Source: Parasediminibacterium sp046546515
GTDB lineage: Bacteria > Bacteroidota > Bacteroidia > Chitinophagales > Chitinophagaceae
DNA length: 64,000 bases
NCBI RefSeq assembly: GCF_046546515.1
Contig: NZ_JBKHKJ010000017.1
Span: forward strand, 1-64,000
Reading direction: 5' to 3'
In this document: positions 1 through 9,279 of the stretch, in pieces
Layout of the letters: the number at the start of each line of letters is the position of its first letter
Position numbering within the stretch: position 1 is the first letter of the stretch
Translations under genes and position numbers: made by a program
Notes under the pieces: generated by a model
What the model was told of the DNA's origin: nothing
Databases searched by the model: none
Seen by the model: only the letters and a program-made list of their open reading frames with translations

Positions 1-238
1 AATTGTTTTGACATACGAACAAGCCGTATCAAAAAAATATGAATTTTTTTGCCATTTTTACTATAACTCGTTGATTTGCAATGTTTAAAAAAGAAAATTA
101 TTTTAAGGGGATTAAAAAACAAGCCATGCAATCTGGCATTTATCTAGCAAAATCTAAAACTAACATCCCTTATCGACATCATTTAACCTCATTTCATTCC
201 GTTTTCTTATCTTTCATTCCTGTATTAAATAGCATCAT
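1..238. other. Intergenic, window start
   Basis: AT-rich non-coding sequence with no gene seen. Positions 62-81 (TATAACTCGTTGATTTGCAA) resemble the leader that precedes the 11-bp arrays near 14.3, 30.2 and 51.2 kb, so this may be a degraded copy without its array. No promoter for the next gene could be assigned. Confidence 0.4.
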
Positions 239-742
239 ATGATTACTGTACAAAACCTGGTTACCCAATACCAAATGCTACCACACCCAGAAGGTGGCTA
301 TTACAAAGAAACATACCGCAGTAGTGGCAGGTTTGAACAAGAAACTAGGCGAAAGGACTTTCCTGAAGGGAGAAGCTACAGCACAGCTATTTACTTTTTA
401 TTAGAACAAGGGCAGTTCTCGGCATTTCATCGTATAAAAAGCGATGAATGCTGGCATTTTTACGGGGGTGGTGCCCTACATATATATATAGTATATCCAA
501 ATGCAGTACTGGAGGTGATAAAGCTTAGCAGCAATATGCTAAGTGGCGAAGTGTTCCAAGCGGTTGTGCCAGCCAATTGCTGGTTTGCGAGCGAGCCTGC
601 ACCAAACTCATCTTTTAGTTTTGTTGGCTGCACCGTTTCCCCTGGTTTTGAATTTGCTGATTTTGAATTGGCAGAAGCGGCAAAACTTTGTGCGGAATAC
701 CCGGAACATGCACAGATTATTAGTAGACTGTGCAGGCAATAA
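239..742 (+). CDS. Cupin superfamily protein (DUF985/Cupin_5)
   Basis: A 167-residue protein of the DUF985 (Cupin_5) family. The family-typical start HPEGGYYKETYRSS is at about residues 16-29, followed by the beta-barrel core with FSAFHRIKSDECWHFYGG at about 61-78, which holds the conserved His and Glu of the cupin pocket. Length matches the family (about 160-170). Family members are single-domain cytosolic cupins of unknown substrate, structurally likened to sugar-phosphate isomerases and epimerases; that role is inference. ATG at 239 fits the family N-terminus. It stands alone, with a 500-bp repeat-rich gap downstream. Confidence 0.85.
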   Translation: MITVQNLVTQYQMLPHPEGGYYKETYRSSGRFEQETRRKDFPEGRSYSTAIYFLLEQGQFSAFHRIKSDECWHFYGGGALHIYIVYPNAVLEVIKLSSNMLSGEVFQAVVPANCWFASEPAPNSSFSFVGCTVSPGFEFADFELAEAAKLCAEYPEHAQIISRLCRQ

Positions 743-915
743 AGGCGATAACTTATTTATTTGTAGCCATGAAGGCACAAAAAAACCAAGAGATGCAAAA
801 TTTATTCGATGGCTACACCCATCGCTACTATATGGCGCCCCTTCAGGGCTTTGCAAGTATAGTTGCCATCAATCTCGGGTGAATAGCCGTTTTTTGCTAC
901 TATCGGTTTATAGTA

Positions 916-946
916 AGGTTGCCAAACTTTAAAAGGTTGGCAATCT
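916..946. repeat. GGTTGCCAA hairpin repeat, copy 1
   Basis: Imperfect palindrome with arms AGGTTGCCAAACTTT and AAAAGGTTGGCAATCTT. A near-identical copy preceded by the same GTTTATAGT sequence lies at 28023-28053. The two copies show it is a dispersed element and not a gene-specific terminator. Confidence 0.65.
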
Positions 947-990
947 TAGTCTTATAAAGGCAAATGCTTATTTCCAATAAGGTTATTTGT

Positions 991-1081
991 AGCCATGAAG
1001 GCAAAAAACAAGAAGAAACACAAAACCCTTACTTTTTTCTTCGTTTTTTTCCTTCGTGCAACTTTGAGCCTTCGTGACAAA
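991..1081. repeat. Dispersed GCCACGAAGGCAC-type repeat, inverted pair
   Basis: Left arm GCCATGAAGGCAAAAAAC and right arm CTTCGTGCAACTTTGAGCC then TTCGTGACAAAA are imperfect reverse complements around a short centre. Same family as the copies near 9.03, 11.05, 18.06, 20.71, 26.25, 27.33, 27.96, 33.97, 40.72, 45.16, 52.60, 53.58 and 59.86 kb. Confidence 0.7.
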
Positions 1082-1116
1082 ATTATCACCTCGCTAATTC
1101 CAAGGCAAAATTTTTA

Positions 1117-1149
1117 TTTGCAAGCCAATTGATACATTACTTACATTTG
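1117..1149 (+). promoter_or_regulatory. Bacteroidetes-type promoter of the DUF4290 gene
   Basis: TTTG at 1117-1120, 21 bp, then TACATTTG at 1142-1149, matching the -33 TTTG and -7 TAnnTTTG consensus of the phylum. It would give a leader of about 125 nt before the ATG at 1282. Confidence 0.6.
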
Positions 1150-1281
1150 TATATTATAATAGACAGAACAAGTTTGCCTTTACTGGCAATTAAAGTTTTT
1201 TCAAGTACAAACATTCAACTATTCCGATGATTTCCTTGACAACCTTCTTTCTTGGGGGCAAGGCATCACATTTTATTTTTT

Positions 1282-2076
1282 ATGAATTTATTGCAATACA
1301 ATACAAGCCGCAAAATTATTGGCTTACGGGAATACGGCAGGCATATACAAAGGATGGTAGATTATCTGCTAACCATTGAAGACAGGGAAGAACGCAACCA
1401 GCAAGCAAAATCGGTGATAGAACTGATGGGTTTCTTGAACCCGCACTTAAAAAATGTGGAAGACTTCAGGCACATGCTTTGGGATCATTTGTTTGCTATC
1501 AGCGATTTTAAGTTAGATGTAGATAGCCCATACCCAATACCACAGAAGGAAACCTACAAGCTAAAAGGCAATCCAATGCACTACCCGGGCAGAAACCCTA
1601 AATATGCGCACCTTGGCAAAAACATAGAACTGGTAATAGACAAAGCCCTGCAGGAAGAAGATCCAGAAAAAAGAGCAGGTTTTGCCAACAGCATAGCCTA
1701 TTACATGAAACTTAGCTATAGCAACTGGCACAAAGAATCCGTTCACGACGATGCTATCCGCAGCGAGCTAAGCATAATGACCAAAGGGGAATTGGAACTT
1801 TCTAGCGCAACTGGCAGGTTAAAACAAACTTCTTTTGACAGGGAAGAGCTTGCCCGCAACAGCGACCGCAAGCAAAACTTTGGCAACCGTGCAGGTGGCG
1901 ATACCAAAAGCGCTTTAAACGTGTTGCCTACACGCGGCAACGGAAGGGACAACAGGGGCAACACCCGTGACGCTGGCCTTGGAAACAGGTCCAGTACATC
2001 AAGCGCAAGGCCAGACAGCAGAAGCCCTATCAGCAACCGCACCCCTGCCAACAGAAATTTCAAAAAAAGGTTTTAA
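1282..2076 (+). CDS. DUF4290 domain-containing protein
   Basis: A 264-residue protein. Residues 1 to about 170 carry the Bacteroidetes-specific DUF4290 domain, with NTSRKIIGLREYGRHIQRMV near the start and NLNPHLKN-like FLNPHLKNVEDFRHMLWDHL further on. The C-terminal 90 residues are low complexity, rich in Arg, Asn, Gly and Ser, and probably disordered and basic. The ATG at 1282 is chosen because the family begins MNLLQYN; an in-frame ATG 30 bp upstream would add residues not typical of it. Function unknown. A strong hairpin terminator follows. Confidence 0.85.
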   Translation: MNLLQYNTSRKIIGLREYGRHIQRMVDYLLTIEDREERNQQAKSVIELMGFLNPHLKNVEDFRHMLWDHLFAISDFKLDVDSPYPIPQKETYKLKGNPMHYPGRNPKYAHLGKNIELVIDKALQEEDPEKRAGFANSIAYYMKLSYSNWHKESVHDDAIRSELSIMTKGELELSSATGRLKQTSFDREELARNSDRKQNFGNRAGGDTKSALNVLPTRGNGRDNRGNTRDAGLGNRSSTSSARPDSRSPISNRTPANRNFKKRF

Positions 2077-2109
2077 AATTTAAGTTTTTATTTAATATTC
2101 TTTTATAAT

Positions 2110-2148
2110 AAAGAGGCTGTCCCAACATTTTGGAACAGCCTCTTTATA
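2110..2148 (+). terminator. Rho-independent terminator after DUF4290 gene
   Basis: Stem of AAAGAGGCTGT paired with ACAGCCTCTTT, extended by CC/GG pairs around one mismatch, with a short AT-rich loop and trailing T-rich sequence. Confidence 0.8.
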
Positions 2149-2274
2149 TTATTACCCCCTGCTTAACTTAGTTATAATTCTAGCTAAGGTTATTTTAGTG
2201 TTTCCAACAATAAAAGTTCCCGATTATAACACTCCCAATTACCCTTCTTGTAATATAATACCCTTAGCTGCCAT

Positions 2275-2282
2275 TACATTTG
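2275..2282 (+). promoter_or_regulatory. -7 box TACATTTG before feoB
   Basis: Exact TAnnTTTG match 15 bp upstream of the TTG codon at 2297. A TTG at 2248-2250 is the only nearby -33 candidate, with a slightly long 24-bp gap. If used, translation cannot begin at the GTG at 2198, and the leader would be very short. Confidence 0.45.
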
Positions 2283-2296
2283 CATATTATAATTTA

Positions 2297-4417
2297 TTGA
2301 AACATTCTCCTCTACATATTGCACTTGTTGGCAACCCCAACAGCGGAAAAACTTCGTTGTTCAATGCTTTAACGGGCTTGAACCAGCAGGTAGGCAATTT
2401 CCCAGGTGTAACGGTTGACAAAAAAACAGGCACCCTCGCCCTGGAAGATGGCACCAATGCCGAATTGATAGATTTGCCTGGCACTTATAGCCTATACCCA
2501 CGCCGTGCGGATGAATGGGTGGCTTACAAAGTATTGATGAATGCCGATGGGGAAGAGGTAACACCAGACATGGTGCTGCTAGTGGCCGATGGTAGCAACC
2601 TAAAACGAAACCTACTTTTCTGTAGCCAGATACTAGATTTAAAAATCCCGGTAGTGGTGGCACTCACCATGAACGACTTAGCAGAAAAAAAAGGGATTAA
2701 AATAGATGTAAATGGCTTGGCTACAGATTTGGGCGTGCCTATTGTATTGATAAACCCAAGGAAAAACAAAGGTTTAGCAGAGTTAAAAAAGGCAGTGGCA
2801 CAGGTAGCAAAAAACACAAGCAAAAGCCGCCAGCACGATTTTATAGACTGTGCTTCCCTAGCACCAGCAGCTATCCAACAAGTAAAAGCTATTTTCCCGC
2901 AACTGAGCGACTATGCTGCAATCCATTACCTTATCAACCACGAAAGCTTTCCTTTGGGAGATAAAGAACAGAAAGCGATTGAACAAATAGAAATTGCCAA
3001 TAATTTCAACCCTACCAAAACGCAGGCAGAGGAAATAATGCAGCGTTACCACCGCATCAGGCTAACCATGCAGCAAAACGTTGTAGAGCCAGACCCATTG
3101 GGAAAGAAATTATTTACCGAAAAACTAGACAATGTGTTGCTGCACCGCACATGGGGCTACCTTATTTTGCTCTCTGTTTTATTTTTACTGTTCCAGAGTA
3201 TTTTTTGGCTGGCGCAATTCCCGATGGATGGCATAGAATGGGTGTTCCAGCAAATAGGTGGCTACCTAAATGGCCATTTGCCAGAAGCTTGGTGGAGCGA
3301 TTTAATGGTGAATGGATTGGTGGCAGGGCTAAGTGGCATCATGGTGTTTGTGCCTCAAATAATGATATTGTTTGGACTGATAACCATACTGGAAGACACG
3401 GGCTACATGGCACGCATTAGCTTCTTGAGCGACAAGCTGATGCGTAAAGTGGGGCTGAATGGCAAAAGCGTAATGCCCATGATCAGTGGCTTTGCCTGTG
3501 CAGTACCCGCCATCATGAGCACACGGAACATAGAAAACAAAAAGGAAAGGTTGCTCACTATCCTTATCACGCCATTAATGAGTTGCAGTGCTAGGCTGCC
3601 AGTTTACACCATACTTATATCGCTGGTCATCAGCAATAAATATTATTTCGGTTTCCTAAGCCTGCAAGGCTTGGTAATGATGGGTTTGTATTTGTTGGGC
3701 ACAGTGATGGCTTTGATAGTAAGTTTTGTAGCCAAATGGCTGATACATATCAAGGAAAAGAGTTTTTTTATATTGGAATTGCCTGTTTATCGCAGCCCTC
3801 GTTGGAAAAACGCAGGCATTACCATGATAGAAAAAGCAAAGATTTTTATGCGCGATGCTGGCAGGGTAATCATGGTTATCAGCCTCTTGCTTTGGTTTTT
3901 AAGTTCATACGGCCCGGGGGATAAAATTGCTACATTAAAAGCACAAACCGAAATAGCCATACACCAACACCCCGAACAAAAAGCGGTGTTAGATAGGCAA
4001 TTATCAACAGAAAAGCTGCAACATTCTTATGCTGGCATTTTAGGCAAAGCCATAGAACCAGCCATAAAACCTTTGGGCTACGATTGGAAAATTGGCATAG
4101 CCTTGATTACATCATTTGCTGCAAGGGAAGTATTTGTAGGCACCATGGCTACGCTGTATAGCGTGGAGGAAGACAATAACAATTCATCCCTCCGGGAAAA
4201 ACTACAAGCTGCAAAACACCCCGATGGCACCAAGGTATATACCCTGCCCGCCGCCTTGTCATTAATGGTATTTTATGTATTGGCCATGCAGTGTATGAGC
4301 ACACTGGCAGTGGTGAAACGCGAAACCAAAAGCTGGAAATGGCCAGCTATACAATTTGTATATATGACATTCTTGGCATATACCATGAGTTGGCTGGTGT
4401 ATCATTTGTTTTCGTAG
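2297..4417 (+). CDS. feoB: Ferrous iron transport protein B
   Basis: Inner-membrane Fe(II) importer. The N-terminal G domain shows G1 GNPNSGKT, G3 DLPGTYSL and G4 TMND, then a helical region, and the membrane part has the two Gate segments (around SFACAVPAIMSTRNIENKKE and FAAREVFVGTM). Length about 706 residues fits Bacteroidetes FeoB. The frame is open from a GTG at 2198, but the extra 33 residues are unlike FeoB, and a -7 box lies inside them, so the TTG at 2297 is preferred; the start is uncertain. feoA is not adjacent but lies about 55 kb away at 58963, so the usual feoAB operon is split. A MerC-type metal protein converges downstream. Confidence 0.93.
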   Translation: MKHSPLHIALVGNPNSGKTSLFNALTGLNQQVGNFPGVTVDKKTGTLALEDGTNAELIDLPGTYSLYPRRADEWVAYKVLMNADGEEVTPDMVLLVADGSNLKRNLLFCSQILDLKIPVVVALTMNDLAEKKGIKIDVNGLATDLGVPIVLINPRKNKGLAELKKAVAQVAKNTSKSRQHDFIDCASLAPAAIQQVKAIFPQLSDYAAIHYLINHESFPLGDKEQKAIEQIEIANNFNPTKTQAEEIMQRYHRIRLTMQQNVVEPDPLGKKLFTEKLDNVLLHRTWGYLILLSVLFLLFQSIFWLAQFPMDGIEWVFQQIGGYLNGHLPEAWWSDLMVNGLVAGLSGIMVFVPQIMILFGLITILEDTGYMARISFLSDKLMRKVGLNGKSVMPMISGFACAVPAIMSTRNIENKKERLLTILITPLMSCSARLPVYTILISLVISNKYYFGFLSLQGLVMMGLYLLGTVMALIVSFVAKWLIHIKEKSFFILELPVYRSPRWKNAGITMIEKAKIFMRDAGRVIMVISLLLWFLSSYGPGDKIATLKAQTEIAIHQHPEQKAVLDRQLSTEKLQHSYAGILGKAIEPAIKPLGYDWKIGIALITSFAAREVFVGTMATLYSVEEDNNNSSLREKLQAAKHPDGTKVYTLPAALSLMVFYVLAMQCMSTLAVVKRETKSWKWPAIQFVYMTFLAYTMSWLVYHLFS

Positions 4418-4424
4418 GCGGAAC

Positions 4425-4793
4425 TTAATGCTTTGTTTTCCTAGAAAACCGATGGTTCACATAATGGGCAGTAATAATCAAAATTACTGCGGGGGGCAGC
4501 AGGTACAACTGCCATTGATGCCATACCTGCTTGGCTATTAAAAAACAAATCCCCATACTAAATAATGACAAGGGCAATAAATGGCGGTGGTGATGCTTAA
4601 AACCATGGTGCAAAGCATACGCCCCTACTACAAAAGCCAATGCAATCATGACGTATTCAAAAGTAACATTCTCAATGATATTGATGCCCAGAAAAGGGAG
4701 GCTGGTTATAAACAAGGGCAGCAGCGCACAATGTATGGCACAGGCTACAGAAGCCGTGATACCAAGTGCATCCCAATTTATTTTGTATCGCAT
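4425..4793 (-). CDS. MerC domain-containing membrane protein
   Basis: A 123-residue membrane protein with about four hydrophobic segments. The motif ACAIHCALLPLF near residues 14-25 gives the CxxxC-like cysteine pair of the MerC family, and a His-rich loop HHGFKHHHRHL lies in the middle. MerC proteins move mercuric or other soft metal ions across the inner membrane; without other mer genes nearby the true substrate is unknown. The ATG at 4793 is preferred over one 60 bp upstream because a promoter lies at 4801-4830. It converges with feoB (7 bp apart) and diverges from the SCO1 gene. Confidence 0.8.
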   Translation of the reverse strand: MRYKINWDALGITASVACAIHCALLPLFITSLPFLGINIIENVTFEYVMIALAFVVGAYALHHGFKHHHRHLLPLSLFSMGICFLIAKQVWHQWQLYLLPPAVILIITAHYVNHRFSRKTKH

Positions 4794-4800
4794 AATACTG

Positions 4801-4830
4801 CAAAAATAGCATAGTGCAACCAAGTTGCAA
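4801..4830 (-). promoter_or_regulatory. Promoter of the MerC gene
   Basis: On the minus strand: TTG (4830-4828), 19 bp, TATTTTTG (4808-4801), a good match to the Bacteroidetes consensus. It makes the upstream in-frame ATG at 4853 unlikely. Confidence 0.6.
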
Positions 4831-4874
4831 ATTATTTGTATATAGTTTAGCAACCTATTCCCATTGCATACAAC

Positions 4875-4882
4875 TAAATTTG
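4875..4882 (+). promoter_or_regulatory. -7 box TAAATTTG before the SCO1 gene
   Basis: Exact TAnnTTTG match 29 bp before the ATG at 4912. No clear -33 TTG at the right distance. It supports the ATG at 4912 over the one at 4864. Confidence 0.5.
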
Positions 4883-4911
4883 CAAATCTTTACTCACACA
4901 TCCTGCCTATT

Positions 4912-5568
4912 ATGCGTAATAAACTTTTTATATACCTAGGTTTTTTTGTTTTGCTGGTGCTTGGTTTCTGGTTTTTCCTATTCCGTGGCACAGATGCATG
5001 GAAGCCCAAGTTGCCATTACTGAGCTATGTAAAACCTTTTTCGTTCCAAAACCAAGACAATATTGCCTTTACCGACAAAGACATGCTGGGCAAAGTAGCC
5101 GTTGTAGAATATTTTTTTACCACTTGCAAAGGTATATGCCCCCGGATGAACGCCAATATGCACACTATTTACGACCAGTTTAAAGACGAGCCAAATTTTA
5201 TCATTATTTCGCATAGCTGCGACCCAGAGACAGACAGTGTGCCTAGGTTGAAACATTATGCCGATAGCCTGAAAGTAAATACTAGGAAATGGATTTTCTT
5301 AACAGGCAAAAAAGACAGCCTTTACTTTCAGGCACGCAACAGCTATTTGCTAGACGACCCTAAAAACTCGCTGGAAAAAATAGAAGACCAGTTTATACAT
5401 ACCCAGTTTTTTGCTTTGGTAGACAAAGACGGGCAAGTGCGTGGGCAGATATATGACGGCCTAAAACAAGACGAACTAGACAAACTAAAAGAAGATATTG
5501 CCAAATTGCTTAAAGAAAAAAGCGGCAAAGGCAATTTTGTTAATGGAATTTTTAATAATAACCCATAA
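4912..5568 (+). CDS. SCO family protein (SCO1/SenC/PrrC)
   Basis: A 218-residue membrane-anchored thioredoxin-fold protein. One N-terminal transmembrane segment spans about residues 5-24. The copper site is complete: Cys72 and Cys76 in TTCKGICP and His163 in FIHTQFF. SCO proteins deliver copper to, or reduce the Cu-A site of, cytochrome c oxidase outside the cytoplasmic membrane. The ATG at 4912 places the anchor at the true N-terminus; an upstream in-frame ATG precedes the -7 box. A bidirectional terminator overlaps its stop codon. Confidence 0.9.
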   Translation: MRNKLFIYLGFFVLLVLGFWFFLFRGTDAWKPKLPLLSYVKPFSFQNQDNIAFTDKDMLGKVAVVEYFFTTCKGICPRMNANMHTIYDQFKDEPNFIIISHSCDPETDSVPRLKHYADSLKVNTRKWIFLTGKKDSLYFQARNSYLLDDPKNSLEKIEDQFIHTQFFALVDKDGQVRGQIYDGLKQDELDKLKEDIAKLLKEKSGKGNFVNGIFNNNP

Positions 5569-5602
5569 AAAAACGAGCAGTTTTAAAACTGCCCGTTTTT
5601 TT
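5567..5602. terminator. Bidirectional terminator between SCO1 and DUF2723 genes
   Basis: Stem AAAAAACG-GCAGTTTT / AAAACTGC-CGTTTTTT with one internal mismatch. T-runs on both strands suit it to both convergent genes. Confidence 0.8.
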
Positions 5603-5624
5603 ATTATGTGATAATACCTGCTAT

Positions 5625-8600
5625 TTATTGCTTAGTCCCGTTGGTATCGTTGCTCATTACCTTGCCTATTTCAGGAATGGCAACTTTGGGTGCTGTATAG
5701 GCTTTTTCCATGTCCTCAATGCCTTTCAGGTAGTTTTCTGCCATCCTTCTTTCCTCGGCCATGCCATCGGCTTTGCGGCCTTCAAGCGTGTTGTAATATT
5801 TAATTTGCTGCTGCAAGTCTTTTTTAACAGATGCAGATACTTTGGCTGCCAATTCTTTGTCCTCGGCCCTATAGCAAGCCTCTAGGAACAGCAAGCTCGT
5901 CCTGTTGTGCATGTTGCCTCGGCTTACCATGCCATAAGCAAAGTTACTCTGGTCAATGCCTTTGTCTGCTTTTTCCAATATTTTCCGGGCATCTGATTTC
6001 CTGTTTTTGCCAGCCAAATAAGCAGCTAATTCAGCATAAGCCGAGCGGATAGACAATAAGTGGCGGCGGTTTTCCTCGTCATAATAAACCCCTTTTATGT
6101 CGGCATTGCCAAAACCAAACTTATTTGTCATTTTGTCTATTGCCCAGTCTGCATTAAACTCATCGTTTTCAACAGGCACTAAACGATAGCTAAGGCCATC
6201 TTTGCGCATGTATTTGCCAAAGCCCAGCTCGCCATAGGAAGAACTGAAATAAATAGGGCGTTTCCATTTGTTGGCGGCAATAATTGCCAACACAGCAAGG
6301 TCGTTTTTAAACAAGCTTTGCTTAGGTATGTCAAACGAAAGCTGGCTTACAACACTGTCTTTTGCAGTAACAGTGCCATTGGCCAACACAGTTGTTTTGT
6401 CAACAGGAAAGGTAATTTTATGTGCAGGGAAGGTGTTGATAAATTCACCTTCGCCACGGTTTTGTACCTTGTCTTGGTCGTCGCTGCCTATATAACTCAT
6501 GATGCTATCAAGGTTGTATGGTTTGCTGTCAGGAAAAGAAGCATTAGCTTGAAAAGGCACATAGTCCCTTTTGCGGCCTTCAATTTGGTCTGCCGTGTAT
6601 ATCACATCTATAGGATCGCTTAGGTTTACCTTGTAGCGCAATTGGTTGATGTACCAGTCTATGCCTAGCAAGCTATTGTTTATTACCCTTACATCTTTCC
6701 TGATTCCTTCTACTTCTTGCGCATACCATAATGGATAGGTATCGTTATCTCCAAAAGTAAAAAGGATTGCGTTGGGGGCACAGCTTTCCAAGTAGTCTTT
6801 CGCCAAATCCCTTGATAAGGTTTTTTTGCTTCGGTCATGGTCGTCCCATTCTTGTTGACCCATGATGGCAGGCACAGCCAGCATACAGCTTAGCGTAGCA
6901 AGAGTGGCCGCCACTGTTTGTGAAACTTTTAGCTTGCTAAACCATTCACTTACCATCAATACACCCAACCCAATCCAAATGGCAAAGGCATAAAAACTGC
7001 CCACATAAGCATAGTCCCGTTCCCTTGGCTGATAGCCAGCTTGGTTTAGGTAAAGCACAATAGCGAAACCTGTGAAGAAGAAAAGCAAGAAGCTAACAAA
7101 AGCATCGTCCCTTTTTTTCTTGTATTGGTAAAACACGCCCAGCAAGCCTAAAATAAATGGCAAGCCAAATAGCTTGTTGTGTGCCTTGTTGGTTTTTAAA
7201 CTATCGGGCAATGCAGACTGGTCGCCATAAAAAATATTATCTATAAAATCTATACCAGTAATCCAGTTGCCATCCCTTACATTACCGCCAAACATGCCTT
7301 GTATGTCATTTTGCTTGCCGCTAAAGTTCCACATAAAGTAGCGGAAATACATCCAGTAAAACTGGTAGGTGGCAAAGAAATAAATATTGTCTTTCTGGTC
7401 TGGCGTCCTTTCATAAGCACCGTCCTTGGTTTTGTTGATGTCTAGCATGTAGGCATAGTAGTCAGCATGGTTTTGGTCGTTGCTTGCATCCCAAACCCTA
7501 GGCAATACCATTTTGTCATCTGGGGAATATACATAATGCCCGTCTTTGCCTATTTCTACATATTTGTCTTTGCCTTTTTGGTACTTGGTAGTAGTGGTTT
7601 TATAGTCAACCGGCTGTGCAGTAAACTTCTGCCCGTATAGCAATGGGAAATCGCCATACTGGTCACGGCCAAGGTAGCCTACTAGGCTCAATGGGTTGTC
7701 CACATTATACATATCCACGGCAGGGTCTGCATTGCTGCGTATCATGGTAGTAAGGTAAGTGCTGTAGCCAATAAGCATAAAGGTAAAACACCATACGCCC
7801 AAGCGTAGATACGCCCAGCTATTTTTATTGGCAAGGCGTAGTAAGTACCAAAGCACAACGGCTAGGAGCAAAAAGAAAAAACTAAAGCCCGTAAAGAAAG
7901 GCAAGCCAAAACTATTTACAAAAGTGCGGTCGAAAAACCCTGCCATGCCAATGCTGTATTGGATAACACCAAGCTGCACCACGCCTGTAATAATACAACC
8001 AATCAAAAAGAAAATATAGATGCCGCCGTGGTATGCTTTTTTCTCTTTGCTGCTCTGCGATTCAATTAGGTAAAAAAGCCCAACTGCTAAAATAGTCCCC
8101 AGAATCATCAAGCCGCCCATGGTTGTGTCAACTGCTAGGCCACGTTGTTCATTCGCTTCGCCATTTGCACCAATCAATGCACCTATAAAAGCAAGTACTC
8201 CGCCACCTATCAATAACCTCAAAAACCACTTGCGGATTACGTTGTAGTTGAATGTGTTTTGGCGTTTATGGTAATACACCATCACAATAGAAGGTATGGT
8301 CAAAAGGTTTAACAAGTGAACGCCTATTGATAATCCCATCAAGAAAAAGATACAAATAATCCATTTATCAGCCCCTGGCTTGTCAGCTTCCTGCTCCCAT
8401 TTCAAGATAGCCCAAAACACGATAGCAGTGAAAAAAGAACTCATGGCATATACCTCGCCCTCTACTGCGCTGTACCAAAAGCTGTCGCTGAATGTGTAGG
8501 CAAAAGCACCTACTGCACCCGCACCCATGATGCTCCAGGCTTGGTAGGCAGAGATGGTATCGGTAACTTTTACTTTTAAAATGCGGCGGGCAAAATGCGT

Positions 8601-8891
8601 AATGCTCCAAAACAGGAATAAGATGGTAAATCCGCTAGCCAAGGCACTCATGATGTTTACTGCCTTGGCAGCCGTTAAAGGATTGTCGCCAAAAAGGATG
8701 ATAAAAAAACGACCCATTAACACAAACAACGGCGCCCCAGGCGGATGGGGGATCTGCACTTTAAAACAGCTACTTACAAACTCGCCGCAATCCCAAAAAC
8801 TGCCGCCCGCCTCTGCGGTAAGTATATAAACGGCACAGGCCACTAGGCAAACTACCCAGCCAACAATGTTATTAATCCTACTAAAATTCAT
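5625..8891 (-). CDS. DUF2723 domain-containing large membrane protein
   Basis: A 1088-residue protein. The N-terminal DUF2723 domain has GGSFWDCGEFVSS and HPPGAPLFVLMGR around residues 30-60, with the acidic residues seen in GT-C type glycosyltransferases. About ten or more transmembrane segments fill residues 10 to about 640, then a soluble C-terminal part with tetratricopeptide-like character near 950-1040. Family members are thought to be protein or lipid glycosyltransferases of Bacteroidetes; the exact acceptor is unknown. The ATG at 8891 is used because the upstream ATG at 8930 lies inside the -7 box TATGTTTG. Monocistronic. Confidence 0.85.
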   Translation of the reverse strand: MNFSRINNIVGWVVCLVACAVYILTAEAGGSFWDCGEFVSSCFKVQIPHPPGAPLFVLMGRFFIILFGDNPLTAAKAVNIMSALASGFTILFLFWSITHFARRILKVKVTDTISAYQAWSIMGAGAVGAFAYTFSDSFWYSAVEGEVYAMSSFFTAIVFWAILKWEQEADKPGADKWIICIFFLMGLSIGVHLLNLLTIPSIVMVYYHKRQNTFNYNVIRKWFLRLLIGGGVLAFIGALIGANGEANEQRGLAVDTTMGGLMILGTILAVGLFYLIESQSSKEKKAYHGGIYIFFLIGCIITGVVQLGVIQYSIGMAGFFDRTFVNSFGLPFFTGFSFFFLLLAVVLWYLLRLANKNSWAYLRLGVWCFTFMLIGYSTYLTTMIRSNADPAVDMYNVDNPLSLVGYLGRDQYGDFPLLYGQKFTAQPVDYKTTTTKYQKGKDKYVEIGKDGHYVYSPDDKMVLPRVWDASNDQNHADYYAYMLDINKTKDGAYERTPDQKDNIYFFATYQFYWMYFRYFMWNFSGKQNDIQGMFGGNVRDGNWITGIDFIDNIFYGDQSALPDSLKTNKAHNKLFGLPFILGLLGVFYQYKKKRDDAFVSFLLFFFTGFAIVLYLNQAGYQPRERDYAYVGSFYAFAIWIGLGVLMVSEWFSKLKVSQTVAATLATLSCMLAVPAIMGQQEWDDHDRSKKTLSRDLAKDYLESCAPNAILFTFGDNDTYPLWYAQEVEGIRKDVRVINNSLLGIDWYINQLRYKVNLSDPIDVIYTADQIEGRKRDYVPFQANASFPDSKPYNLDSIMSYIGSDDQDKVQNRGEGEFINTFPAHKITFPVDKTTVLANGTVTAKDSVVSQLSFDIPKQSLFKNDLAVLAIIAANKWKRPIYFSSSYGELGFGKYMRKDGLSYRLVPVENDEFNADWAIDKMTNKFGFGNADIKGVYYDEENRRHLLSIRSAYAELAAYLAGKNRKSDARKILEKADKGIDQSNFAYGMVSRGNMHNRTSLLFLEACYRAEDKELAAKVSASVKKDLQQQIKYYNTLEGRKADGMAEERRMAENYLKGIEDMEKAYTAPKVAIPEIGKVMSNDTNGTKQ

Positions 8892-8923
8892 TCGTTTTGC
8901 TTTTTTAAAGAAAATGAGGTAGG

Positions 8924-8931
8924 CAAACATA
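8924..8931 (-). promoter_or_regulatory. -7 box TATGTTTG of the DUF2723 gene
   Basis: Exact TAnnTTTG on the minus strand, 32 bp before the ATG at 8891. The ATG within the box itself would lie upstream of the transcript start. Confidence 0.5.
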
Positions 8932-9279
8932 GTTGATTGAATGGAAAATGGAAAATTTGGTTATAAGGCAATAGGCGGACAGACAAACGAATTGCAAAAA
9001 ATGCAAATTATTTAACAATATGCATGGTTTTTTTGCCATGAAGGCACGAAGGCTGAAAGTGGCACGAAGTAAAGAACATGAAAAAAGTAGTGTTAAAATG
9101 TGTTGTTTTCAAAACCTTTAAGGGTTTTGACCCATATAATAGAGTTTATATCAATTAGAAATCTTACAGTCCCGTGCGAGATAAAAACCTGAAAAAATCA
9201 TATTAAAAAAACTTTTATGAAAGCAAAGGGAAATTGTAGGATGCTCGTCTAATGCGTATTAGTAGTAAAAATAAAAATT
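8932..9279. other. Intergenic region with a dispersed repeat
   Basis: 348 bp without a gene. A GCCATGAAGGCACGAAGG-type repeat occupies about 9035-9078 in single orientation. The rest is AT-rich with no clear promoter for the YHYH gene. Confidence 0.6.

Larger units (their letters stand above)
743..1281. other. Intergenic region with dispersed repeats
   Basis: A 539-bp gap with no convincing gene. It holds a half-copy of the GCCATGAAGGCAC repeat near 767-800, a hairpin at 916-946, an inverted pair of the same repeat at 991-1081, and the promoter of the DUF4290 gene at 1117-1149. An open frame overlapping the cupin gene in another phase has no coding character. Confidence 0.6.

Noticed and set aside
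543..932. 129-codon plus-strand frame overlapping the cupin gene
   Set aside because: Different phase of the cupin gene, then repeat sequence; no coding pattern.
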